Shown: positions 16,123 through 25,967 of the stretch, piece by piece
Numbering within the stretch: the stretch's first letter is position 1
Layout: the number at the start of each line of letters is the position of its first letter
NCBI RefSeq assembly: GCF_006715725.1
Contig: NZ_VFNU01000001.1
Coordinates: 2,790,001 to 2,854,000 of the forward strand
Length of the DNA: 64,000 bases
DNA from: Nocardioides sp. SLBN-35
GTDB taxonomy: Bacteria; Actinomycetota; Actinomycetes; Propionibacteriales; Nocardioidaceae
Reading direction: 5' to 3'
Notes under the pieces: generated by a model
Database searches by the model: none
What the model was told of the DNA's origin: nothing
What the model saw: only the letters and a program-made list of their open reading frames with translations
Translations under genes and position numbers: made by a program

Positions 16123-17056
16123 GGGGCTGCGCCTCGACGACCCAGATCGTGTTGCCATCGGCATCGGCGACGGAGAACATCAGCGGCACCGGGCCCTCGC
16201 CGCCCATGAGCTCGCCGACGGCGACCCCCTCGTGCGAGAGGCGGGACCGCTCCCCGCGGACGTCCGTCGCCTCCACGCCGACGGCGCCCCCGCCCGGCGC
16301 GGAGCCGTCCCAGGCGACGTTGAGCGCCAGTACCGCGACCGATCCCGGCGGTGCGACCTCCACCCACCGGCCGGCGGCCTCGCCCTCGCCGAACGCGAGG
16401 TCCGAGCGCAGCTCCCAGCCGAGCGGTCCGGTGTAGAACGCGACGGCGGCGTCCTGGTCGGCGACGGTGAACATGGCGGTGGCGAGCGAGGTCACGGTGG
16501 TCACCTCCCGAGACTCCCACAGCGGTTCCACGCCGTGAAGCCACGCGCCCAGCACCGCCACGGTGTCCGGCACGAACTCCCGCGTCGCCAGCATCTCCCG
16601 CAGCCGCTCGACGCTCACCCACTCGCCCCAGGCGACCTCCTCGGCCTGCCAGGTGATCGGGCCGTCGTAGACGCAGGTGTAGGCGAACGCGTGGTACGAC
16701 GTGTGCGCGTCGGTGTAGTCGTCCTCGCCCAGCGGTTGGAGGTCGACACCGGTGACCCCGAGCTCCTCGGCCGCCTCGCGCACCGCGGCGTCGTACGGCT
16801 CCTCGCCGGCCTGGAGTACCCCGCCGGCCGCGAAGTCGTAGCAGCCGGGGAAGACGTCCTTGGTGTCGGTGCGCCGGTGGACGTAGACCTCGCCCGCGCT
16901 ATTGCGCACCACGACCAGGGTCGCCGCGTGGCGCAGGTTCCGGGCCCGCATCTGTGAGCGCGGCACCGACTCGCCGGTCGGGCGGCCGTCGGCGCCGTAC
17001 AGGGCGACCTGTTCCTCAGCGGGTCCGGTCGGGGCGTCGTGGGACGGTCCAGGCAT
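16106..17056 (-). CDS. NUDIX hydrolase fused to a VOC/glyoxalase-like domain
   Basis: 316-residue protein in one frame. Residues about 35-180 form a NUDIX domain with a canonical box (GX5EX7REUXEEXGU) in GVLQAGEEPYDAAVREAAEELG, close to isopentenyl-isomerase-like or Yfcd-like hydrolases (RRTDTKDVFPGCYDF). Residues about 190-316 form a VOC domain (ATAMFTVADQDAAVAFYTGPLG, then DADGNTIWVVEAQ). An internal GTG at 16495 has GGGAGG 8 nt upstream and would give a 129-residue VOC protein, and a TGA in the neighbouring frame lies at 16501-16503. The sequence may therefore be two coupled genes joined by an indel. Substrate unknown. Confidence 0.65.
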   Translation of the reverse strand: MPGPSHDAPTGPAEEQVALYGADGRPTGESVPRSQMRARNLRHAATLVVVRNSAGEVYVHRRTDTKDVFPGCYDFAAGGVLQAGEEPYDAAVREAAEELGVTGVDLQPLGEDDYTDAHTSYHAFAYTCVYDGPITWQAEEVAWGEWVSVERLREMLATREFVPDTVAVLGAWLHGVEPLWESREVTTVTSLATAMFTVADQDAAVAFYTGPLGWELRSDLAFGEGEAAGRWVEVAPPGSVAVLALNVAWDGSAPGGGAVGVEATDVRGERSRLSHEGVAVGELMGGEGPVPLMFSVADADGNTIWVVEAQPLTPGA

Positions 17057-17241
17057 GTCCTCATCCTTCCGTCTCGGTGGTTGCGGTGCGAGGAGCGCCC
17101 GCGACGAGCCTCGGAACCTCCGGGCAATCCGCGCTGACTGTCCGCGGGCTTCGGCTGCATAGCCGGCACAGTGCGGTAAGGCGCAGCAACGACGAAGGTC
17201 CGTAGGAGCCGGGTTCTGCGGTCGGCTTGCGGTTCCCGCCA

Positions 17242-17279
17242 GGAGGTCGAGGAGGTCGCGCCGCGACCGTCACGAGACC
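17242..17279. repeat. 38-nt palindromic repeat, copy A
   Basis: Contains the hairpin GGTCGC-GCC-GCGACC followed by GTCACGAGACC. Near-identical copies are at 17465-17502 and inside the DUF222 coding sequence at 18533-18570. Confidence 0.8.
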
Positions 17280-17464
17280 ACCGCAACCGACCTCGCCCGA
17301 TGGTTGAGGCGCGAGGAGCGTCAGCGACGAGCCTCGAAACCACCGGCCATTCCCGCGGACTGTCCACGGGCTCCGGATGCGTAGGTGGTCGCGTTCCGAA
17401 AGGCGGCGACGAAGAACGTCAGGAGGTCGCCGGGTCCCGCGGTCGGGCTGCGGTTCGCGCGCCC

Positions 17465-17502
17465 GGAGGTCGAGGAGGTCGCGCAGCGACCGTCACGAGA
17501 CC
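17465..17502. repeat. 38-nt palindromic repeat, copy B
   Basis: Hairpin GGTCGC-GCA-GCGACC. It differs from copy A by one loop base and from the coding copy C by paired stem changes. Confidence 0.8.
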
Positions 17503-17667
17503 ACCGGGGCCGTACGTGGCAACTGTCCGCGGGCCTCGGGTACGTAGCCGGTCGCGTTCCGAAAAGCAGCGACGAAGACGGTCGGGAGGTCGCCGGGTTC
17601 CCCGGTCGGGATGCGGTCTGCACGGTCGGAAACCCCTAGAAACAAGGCGAAAGTCTCCTCCAACCTC

Positions 17668-17696
17668 TTGGAGTCGAACATATGTTCTAGTAGAAT
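17668..17696 (+). promoter_or_regulatory. SOS-box promoter of the DUF222 gene
   Basis: TTGGAG (-35, 17668-17673), a 17-bp spacer, and TAGAAT (-10, 17691-17696). The LexA-type box GAAC-ATAT-GTTC (17676-17687) fills the spacer and is a perfect palindrome. The -10 ends 6 nt before the ATG, implying a leaderless mRNA. Confidence 0.85.
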
Positions 17697-17702
17697 GGGT
17701 GC

Positions 17703-19130
17703 ATGATCTCGGACCTCTCGGATGCCACGCCGGAGCAGCTGCTCCGCGCGGCCGAGGACGGCGTCCGGGATCGGCGGAAGGCCGAGGTCCGGCAGCTCGA
17801 GCTGCTGCTCGCGTGGGCCGACCTCCACTCGGGTGACCCGCAGGCCGAGCCCGGCGCGGTACCAGTGAGGTTCGGCGGACCGCGGCTGATCAGCCTGGGT
17901 GGGGACGGGACTCCGGAGGTGGCCGACCTGGCACTGGTGGAGATGGCGATCGCCCGTCACGAGCACGTGCTCTCGACCCGTGGCGCCCTCGCCGATGCGT
18001 TCGACCTGCGCCACCGCCTCCCTGCCGTGTGGGCCGGGGTCCGCGCGGGACGGTGCGAGGTGTGGGTGGTGCGGCGGGTTGCACGGATGTCCCGCACGCT
18101 CGACCGCCACCAGATCAGGATCGTCGATGAGGCTGTCGCTGCCGCGTTGGACGAGTCGCCGTCGCGGATCCTGGCCATCGCGGAGGCCAAGGTGATCGAG
18201 GCCGACCCCGCCGCCCACCGGGCCCGGGTCGAGAAGAACCAGCAGGACAAGGGTGTCTGGTACCCCAAGGCGCGTCCCGGGTCCCAGGTCGACGACGCCG
18301 ACAACACGGCCGGTGTGGGAACGGTGTTCGCGCGGCTCGACGAGGCCGACGCCCTCGCCCACCAGCACACGGTCGACGACCTCGCGGCTGCCCTCGCCGA
18401 GCACGCCGACGTCCCCGAGGGCGCCGAACCACTGTCGATGGAGCTCTGGCGGGCCGAGGCGTTCGCGATGCTCGCCGACCCGGCTGCTGTCCTCGCGTTC
18501 CTCCACGACATCAACGACACCCCGGGCACCTCGGAGGTCGAGGAGGTTGCGCAGCAACCGTCACGAGACCCCCGCCGGTCCGCGGAGATCGTTGTCCACG
18601 TCGCGCTCGACGACACCGGCGCCCTCGGACCCGTTGCCCGGGTCGAGAGCCTCGGCCCACGACTCCTCACCCAGGTGAGCGACCTCCTGGGTCGCCACGC
18701 GGCGATCAGCGTGCAGCCGGTGATCGACCTGCACACCGGACGGTCGGTCAACGGCTACGAGCACCCCACCGACGTCAAGCACCGCACCCAGCTACGCACG
18801 GTCGGCGACGTGTTCCCCCACGCCACCGGCCTCTTCACGCGCAGCGGCCGGGCACCGGACCACGACCACACCGTCGCCTACGACAAGCACGGACCACCCG
18901 GCCAGACAGGCGACCACAACGACACCCCACTCACCCGACACCACCACCGAGCCAAGACCCACGTGCCCGGCTACACGGTGCTGCAGCTCGGACCCGACAA
19001 GTGGATCTGGGGCACACCCCACGGCCTCTACAGGCTCGTCACCAGCGGCGGCACCACCGCGATCACCCGTGCCGAGTACCAGCTCCACGCCCAGGACGCG
19101 ATCGTCCTCGCGGAGGGCTACGCCGCCTGA
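17703..19130 (+). CDS. DUF222/HNH endonuclease-signature protein (13E12-repeat family)
   Basis: 475-residue member of the multicopy actinobacterial DUF222 family. The N-terminal DUF222 helical domain covers about residues 10-270. The C-terminal HNH-like region contains DHDHTVAY and LTRHHHRAKTHVPGY followed by WGTPHGLYRL, which keeps the metal-site histidines but lacks the zinc-knuckle cysteines some homologues have. Residues 277-290 (SEVEEVAQQPSRDP) are encoded by a 38-nt palindromic repeat that also occurs in the upstream array. Expression is predicted to be DNA-damage inducible, as known for some mycobacterial 13E12 genes. Its biochemical role is not established. Confidence 0.85.
   Translation: MISDLSDATPEQLLRAAEDGVRDRRKAEVRQLELLLAWADLHSGDPQAEPGAVPVRFGGPRLISLGGDGTPEVADLALVEMAIARHEHVLSTRGALADAFDLRHRLPAVWAGVRAGRCEVWVVRRVARMSRTLDRHQIRIVDEAVAAALDESPSRILAIAEAKVIEADPAAHRARVEKNQQDKGVWYPKARPGSQVDDADNTAGVGTVFARLDEADALAHQHTVDDLAAALAEHADVPEGAEPLSMELWRAEAFAMLADPAAVLAFLHDINDTPGTSEVEEVAQQPSRDPRRSAEIVVHVALDDTGALGPVARVESLGPRLLTQVSDLLGRHAAISVQPVIDLHTGRSVNGYEHPTDVKHRTQLRTVGDVFPHATGLFTRSGRAPDHDHTVAYDKHGPPGQTGDHNDTPLTRHHHRAKTHVPGYTVLQLGPDKWIWGTPHGLYRLVTSGGTTAITRAEYQLHAQDAIVLAEGYAA
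18533..18570 (+). repeat. 38-nt palindromic repeat, copy C, inside coding sequence
   Basis: Same unit as 17242-17279 and 17465-17502, in frame within the DUF222 gene. Its stem is GGTTGC-GCA-GCAACC: relative to copy B both partners of one C-G pair changed to T-A, so pairing is kept. Confidence 0.85.
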
Positions 19131-19148
19131 GGGTGGCGCACCTCGGGC
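19125..19148. terminator. Hairpin between DUF222 and MBL genes
   Basis: GCCTGAGG (19125-19132) pairs with CCTCGGGC (19141-19148), 8 bp with one G-T wobble, loop GTGGCGCA. It contains the DUF222 stop codon and lies between converging genes. Confidence 0.65.
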
Positions 19149-19820
19149 CTACCAGCCCCGCTCGCGCCACTCCGCGACGTGCGGCCGCTCGACGCCGAGC
19201 TGCGAGTCGTTGCCGTGGCCCGGGTAGAACCACGTGTCGTCCGGCAGCGCGCCGAACAGCTTCGTCTCGACGTCCCCGATCAGCGACACGAACGCATCGG
19301 CATCGCCGAAGGTCCCGCCGACGCCGCCGGGGAATAGGGAGTCGCCGGTGAACAGGTGGGGATGCCCGGCGGGGTCGCGGTAGAGCAGGCAGATCGAGCC
19401 GGGGGTGTGGCCGGTGATCCGGATGACCTCGAGCTCGCAGGAGCCGACCGGCACCCTGTCGCCGTCGGTGACGCGCCGGGAGACCGGGACGCCGGTCTGC
19501 TCGGTGATGGCGTCGGCGTCGGGCTCACCCGCGACGACCTCCGCCCCCGTCTGTCGTACGACGTCGGCCAGCGCCCGGTGGTGGTCCCAGTGCTGGTGGG
19601 TGGTGAGCACGGCCGACAGCCCGTCCGCGCCGATGAGCGGGAGCAACACGTCGGGCGAGGCGGCGGCGTCGATGAGGACCTGGTCGCCGGTGTCGGTGCA
19701 GCGCAGCAGGTAGCAGTTGTTCGACATCTTCTCGTCGACGGCGACCTTCGTGATGGTCAGCCCGGCCAGCTCGCGCACGTCGGCGGGACCGCCGACCGTG
19801 ACCTCTCCGGTGTAGCTCAT
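19149..19820 (-). CDS. MBL-fold metallo-hydrolase (glyoxalase II-like)
   Basis: 223-residue metallo-beta-lactamase-fold hydrolase. THQHWDHH gives the HxHxDH-type zinc ligands, ITGHTPGS the next histidine, FTGDSLFPGG the bridging aspartate and YPGHGND the last histidine. NCYLLRCTDTGDQVLID is the usual N-terminal strand pair. The family hydrolyses thioesters such as S-lactoyl or mycothiol conjugates. The start overlaps the stop of the upstream mycothiol-dependent-type gene by ATGA, so a mycothiol conjugate substrate is an attractive but unproven inference. Confidence 0.8.
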   Translation of the reverse strand: MSYTGEVTVGGPADVRELAGLTITKVAVDEKMSNNCYLLRCTDTGDQVLIDAAASPDVLLPLIGADGLSAVLTTHQHWDHHRALADVVRQTGAEVVAGEPDADAITEQTGVPVSRRVTDGDRVPVGSCELEVIRITGHTPGSICLLYRDPAGHPHLFTGDSLFPGGVGGTFGDADAFVSLIGDVETKLFGALPDDTWFYPGHGNDSQLGVERPHVAEWRERGW

Positions 19821-20527
19821 CGTCCCTCCAGGCTCGGCAGCGTTCCGGTCGTGCTCGAGACTACTGGCGCCGCGGTGCGGCCGGTCGCCCACCAGGCGAG
19901 GGCGCCGAGCGGGCCGCTCACGGTCGGGGCGTCGGCGGCGGGGGAGCCGAAGGCCCAGCGGGCGGGCTCGTCGGTGGCGACGACGTGGAAGCCGGGGCCG
20001 TCGTACCGCTCGGCATCGTCGTGCAGGAACGTCATCGCGGTGCTCGGCGGCCAGTCGGAGGCGGAGTAGCCGGCGCCGAGGTCGGCGTGGTGGATCTCCA
20101 CCTCCCTCAGCCGGAGGTGCGGTACGGCGTTGGCGGACATCAGTCGTCCGCCGGGGGTGCGCTCGAAGGTCGTGCCCGGGGCCAATCCGGCGGCGACGTC
20201 GAGCACCGCGGCGAGGCTCGCGGCCCCGGCGACCAGGCGCGCGAGGACCTCCTGCGGGGTCGCGGTGGCGAGCACGGCGATGTCGCCGTCCCTCGCCTCG
20301 TCGGAGGAGTACATGCTCGCCGGAGCACCGTCGCGGATGCCGCGGAGAACCCCGGCGAGGCTCTCGGCGTTGAGCGCGAGGTGGGCGAGCACGTGGCCGC
20401 GGCTCCAGCCGGTGCACAGCGACGGGGCGGCCCAGTCGGCGGCGGGCAGGGCGCGGGCGGTGGCGAGGAGCCGGTCGGTGGCGGCGGCGAGGGTGGAGGT
20501 GGGGGAGGTCACGCCCCCATCATCCAC
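19817..20527 (-). CDS. Mycothiol-dependent maleylpyruvate-isomerase-family protein
   Basis: About 236-residue DinB/MDMPI-type protein. W-x8[18 protein letters not shown] has the first conserved histidine, and [22 protein letters not shown] carries the second pair in the place used for metal in MDMPI. The C-terminal half looks like an SCP2/MDMPI-C-like domain ([13 protein letters not shown]). GTG 20527 gives the longest form; GTG 20512 is equally possible because neither has a good ribosome-binding site. It is coupled by ATGA to the MBL hydrolase, suggesting a two-step mycothiol-linked detoxification unit. Confidence 0.7.
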   Translation of the reverse strand: MDDGGVTSPTSTLAAATDRLLATARALPAADWAAPSLCTGWSRGHVLAHLALNAESLAGVLRGIRDGAPASMYSSDEARDGDIAVLATATPQEVLARLVAGAASLAAVLDVAAGLAPGTTFERTPGGRLMSANAVPHLRLREVEIHHADLGAGYSASDWPPSTAMTFLHDDAERYDGPGFHVVATDEPARWAFGSPAADAPTVSGPLGALAWWATGRTAAPVVSSTTGTLPSLEGR

Positions 20528-20607
20528 ATCCCGGCCTGCGCGAACAGCGCGGGTGTCGGTGCCGGGTGAGAGGCTGTTCCCTGTGCGTCGCGGCTTGCCC
20601 GCCGGCG

Positions 20608-20628
20608 TACGATGGCGAACACTTGTTC
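20608..20628 (+). promoter_or_regulatory. uvrA -10 element and LexA box
   Basis: GAAC-ACTT-GTTC (20617-20628), flanked as CGAACACTTGTTCGA, fits the actinobacterial SOS box. TACGAT (20608-20613) is a candidate -10 immediately upstream, so LexA would cover the transcription start. uvrA is a known SOS gene. Confidence 0.8.
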
Positions 20629-20660
20629 GAAGACGTCGAGACTCTCAAGAGGGACCGGTA

Positions 20661-23678
<3,018 letters not shown>

Positions 23679-23712
23679 GTCGCTCTCAGGAGCGGACCGT
23701 AGCCTGACGCCC

Positions 23713-24201
23713 ATGACTTCCTCGGTGAGCAGGAGACGGGCCCTCGCGGGCGCCGCCACCCTCGGTGTCGGCGTCCCCCTGCTGGCGGCCTGCGGCGACG
23801 ACTCGACCGCCGCCACGGACCCGGCGACGACCCCTGACCCCACCTCGGCCGCGCCCACGACGGCGCCGACGACCGCGACCACGACCGCCGACGCCGGCGC
23901 TGCGACCGGGGGCGCGACCGGCCTGGTCGCCGCGGCCGACGTGCCGGTCGGCGGTGGCGTGGTCCTCAAGGCCGAGGAGATCGTGGTGACCCAGCCGACC
24001 GCGGGCGACTACAAGGCGTTCTCGGCGCTGTGCACCCACCAGGGCTGTCTGGTCGGCTCGGTGAGCGACGGCTCGATCCACTGCCCGTGCCACAACAGCC
24101 TGTTCTCCGCGGCCGACGGGTCCGTGGAGAGCGGTCCGGCGAGCGGTCCGCTCGCCGCGGTCGCGGTCAACGTCGTCGACGGGCAGGTGCAGCGCGCATG
24201 A
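23713..24201 (+). CDS. Rieske [2Fe-2S] lipoprotein 1
   Basis: 162-residue exported electron carrier. SRRRALAGAATLGVGVPLLAAC combines a twin-arginine start with a lipobox cysteine (about residue 27), so it is probably Tat-exported, folded and lipidated. A Thr/Ala/Pro linker (about 30-70) leads to a Rieske domain with CTHQGC and CPCHNS. Both disulfide cysteines of a classical Rieske protein are present. TAGCCT (23700-23705) ends 7 nt before the ATG. It overlaps the next gene by ATGA; the two are tandem duplicates. Redox partner is unknown. Confidence 0.8.
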   Translation: MTSSVSRRRALAGAATLGVGVPLLAACGDDSTAATDPATTPDPTSAAPTTAPTTATTTADAGAATGGATGLVAAADVPVGGGVVLKAEEIVVTQPTAGDYKAFSALCTHQGCLVGSVSDGSIHCPCHNSLFSAADGSVESGPASGPLAAVAVNVVDGQVQRA

Positions 24202-24626
24202 CGCCGCGTACGACGATCGGTGAGGTCCGCGCCAGCCGCCGCATCGTCTTCTCCGGCCTGGGTGCCCTCGGCGTCGCCACCGCCCTGGCCGGGTGCGCCG
24301 GCAGCGACGGCGGCTCGACGAAGACGAAGGTGAGCGCCGGCACCGAGCTCGCGACCACGTCGGAGGTCCCGGTCGGGGGCGGCATCATCCTGGCCGACCA
24401 GAAGGTCGTGATCACCCAGCCCACCGCGGGGACGTACGACGCGTTCAGCGCCGTGTGCACCCACCAGGGTCTCCTGGTGACCTCGGTCGAGGACGGCACC
24501 ATCCACTGCGCCAACCACGGCTCGTCCTACTCCGCGACCACCGGTGCGGTCGAGGGCGGCCCGGCGCCGTCGGCATTGGCGAAGGTCGACATCAAGGTCG
24601 AGGGCAACAAGATCCTCGCCGCCTGA
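24198..24626 (+). CDS. Rieske [2Fe-2S] lipoprotein 2
   Basis: 142-residue paralogue of the preceding protein. It has RR in its N-terminus, a lipobox ending ALAGC and a shorter linker. EVPVGGGIILADQKVVITQP matches the sister's DVPVGGGVVLKAEEIVVTQP. The cluster ligands are kept (CTH and CANH), but the two disulfide-forming cysteines are replaced (CTHQGL and CANHGS), which is expected to alter redox potential or stability. The last 100 bp overlap the 3-prime end of the converging TPR gene. Confidence 0.78.
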   Translation: MTPRTTIGEVRASRRIVFSGLGALGVATALAGCAGSDGGSTKTKVSAGTELATTSEVPVGGGIILADQKVVITQPTAGTYDAFSAVCTHQGLLVTSVEDGTIHCANHGSSYSATTGAVEGGPAPSALAKVDIKVEGNKILAA

Positions 24627-25900
24627 TCGGCGGCCGACCGGCGCCACGCGCGATCCCTCGGCGACACCCTGCGGTCGAGCCGCGCGTCGAGGACCTGCCG
24701 CGCCTCGTCGTACCGGCCCGCGCGGAGCAGCGCCGCGATCCGAGCCTCCTCGACGATCTCGCGCTGGGCGTCCGACCCGCCGAGTCGCCACGTCGACGAT
24801 GCGAGAGCCGCGAGCCGGTCGGCGGCGGCCGAGGAGCGACCGGCCGCGAGCAGGCCCAGCGCCGTCGCCAGCGGAGCGACCACCTCGCGGTGCGTCGGAC
24901 TCGGGTGGTGGGCGCACCAGGCGGCCAGGTCCCGCAAGCCCGCCCGGTCGCCGGTGGCCAGCAGCGCGACCGCCGCGTGCAGACCCAGGAACGCCGTCCC
25001 GGGCCGCTCGAGCACGTCGCGGCCGGTGTCGGCGACGACCTCCGCGAGCGGAGGCACGTCGGTGGCGTCCGGGGTGATCGCCCAACGGAACAGCAGCGAC
25101 CCGCTGTCGACGAGTGCTCGGCAGCCGACCGCCTGCCGCGGCTGGAGCTGGCGCTCGTACCGCGCGCGGACCGCTGCGAGGTCGCCGATCGACAGCTCGT
25201 GCAGGGCGGCGTGCCAGGAGAAGTGGGTGAGGCTGTCGGTCGAGGCACCGTCGCCGAGGATCCAGCCGTCCATCCACGCCAGCCCGGCCGCGTGGTCGCC
25301 CGTCTCGTAGTGGGCGTGCGCCCGGGCATGGGCCGCGTGGCCGCCCGAAGGCTCGGCTGCCAGGGAGCGGCAGGAGAGCTCCATCGCGTCGTCGAACCGA
25401 CGCTGCTCCTGGCGCACGAACGCCATCAGGCCGGTGATCCAGGGGTCGTCGCCGTACGCCGGCGCCGCGTCCTCCACGATCCGCCACGCCTGCTCGGGGA
25501 CGTCGGTGACGCCGGCGAACGCGATGGTCGGCATGGCGACCGAGAGCAGCAGCGCATCCCTCGGGTACGACGCCAGGTGGGCCACCAGCGGCGCCGGGTC
25601 GCCGACCAGGTGCCGCTCGATCGCGTGCACGTGGCTGCGCTCGCGCTCGCTCGCCCGCGCGGCGTGCAGCCGGGCGTCCGCGAGCCGGGCCGCGATGTCG
25701 ACCTCGACGCACATCTCGTGGCCGAGCAGCGCGAGCGCCGCGTGCCCGACGGCGAAGGTCGGGTCGAGGGCGACGGAGGCGGCGATCCGGTCGGCGGCGC
25801 CGGAGCGCAGCCGCAGCAGGTCGCGGATCCCGCCGACGTAGGCGTCGGCGGCCAGGGGGCCGGTGGTGAGCTCGTAGTCGTAGGCGTCCCGACATCGCAT
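24527..25900 (-). CDS. Tetratricopeptide-repeat protein, TTC38-like
   Basis: 457-residue all-helical protein resembling the TTC38-like family. Repeats of about 34 residues are visible, such as [53 protein letters not shown] split over helices, [19 protein letters not shown] and [20 protein letters not shown]. Such proteins are scaffolds; no enzymatic residues are evident. The stop lies 100 bp inside the antisense 3-prime end of the Rieske 2 gene. ATG 25900 is chosen because the family start ([14 protein letters not shown]) aligns there. Confidence 0.65.
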   Translation of the reverse strand: MRCRDAYDYELTTGPLAADAYVGGIRDLLRLRSGAADRIAASVALDPTFAVGHAALALLGHEMCVEVDIAARLADARLHAARASERERSHVHAIERHLVGDPAPLVAHLASYPRDALLLSVAMPTIAFAGVTDVPEQAWRIVEDAAPAYGDDPWITGLMAFVRQEQRRFDDAMELSCRSLAAEPSGGHAAHARAHAHYETGDHAAGLAWMDGWILGDGASTDSLTHFSWHAALHELSIGDLAAVRARYERQLQPRQAVGCRALVDSGSLLFRWAITPDATDVPPLAEVVADTGRDVLERPGTAFLGLHAAVALLATGDRAGLRDLAAWCAHHPSPTHREVVAPLATALGLLAAGRSSAAADRLAALASSTWRLGGSDAQREIVEEARIAALLRAGRYDEARQVLDARLDRRVSPRDRAWRRSAADQAARILLPSTLMSTFANADGAGPPSTAPVVAE

Positions 25901-25967
25901 AACTGTAGTAAAGCACGCGACTAACGCGAATAAGGAGGTGTCGGCGCCGCTCCGTAGGGTTGTGGGC

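Larger units (their letters stand above)
17079..17635. repeat. Diverged tandem repeat array (period about 223 bp) with palindromic modules
   Basis: The gene-free stretch upstream of the DUF222 gene is made of about 2.7 imperfect copies of one unit. Two 40-nt palindromes (17079-17118 and 17302-17341, containing GCGAGGAGCG and GACGAGCCTCG) and two 38-nt palindromes (17242-17279 and 17465-17502) are each exactly 223 bp apart. A third partial copy begins at ACTGTCCGCGGGC near 17522 and lacks the first palindrome. No protein-coding signal is convincing in this region. Confidence 0.8.

Noticed and set aside
17079-17635. CRISPR array
   Set aside because: Repeats are 223 bp apart, diverged, only 2-3 copies, and no cas genes are present.
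17385-17639. Short plus-strand frame in the repeat array
   Set aside because: Encodes only repeat units; no start signal or family.
17676-17687. KstR site before the DUF222 gene
   Set aside because: AAC and GTT are 4 nt apart, not 2; it fits a LexA box instead.
17703-19130. DUF222/HNH gene as an insertion sequence or phage
   Set aside because: No terminal inverted repeats, target duplication, integrase or transposase seen; the family is multicopy but not itself a transposase.
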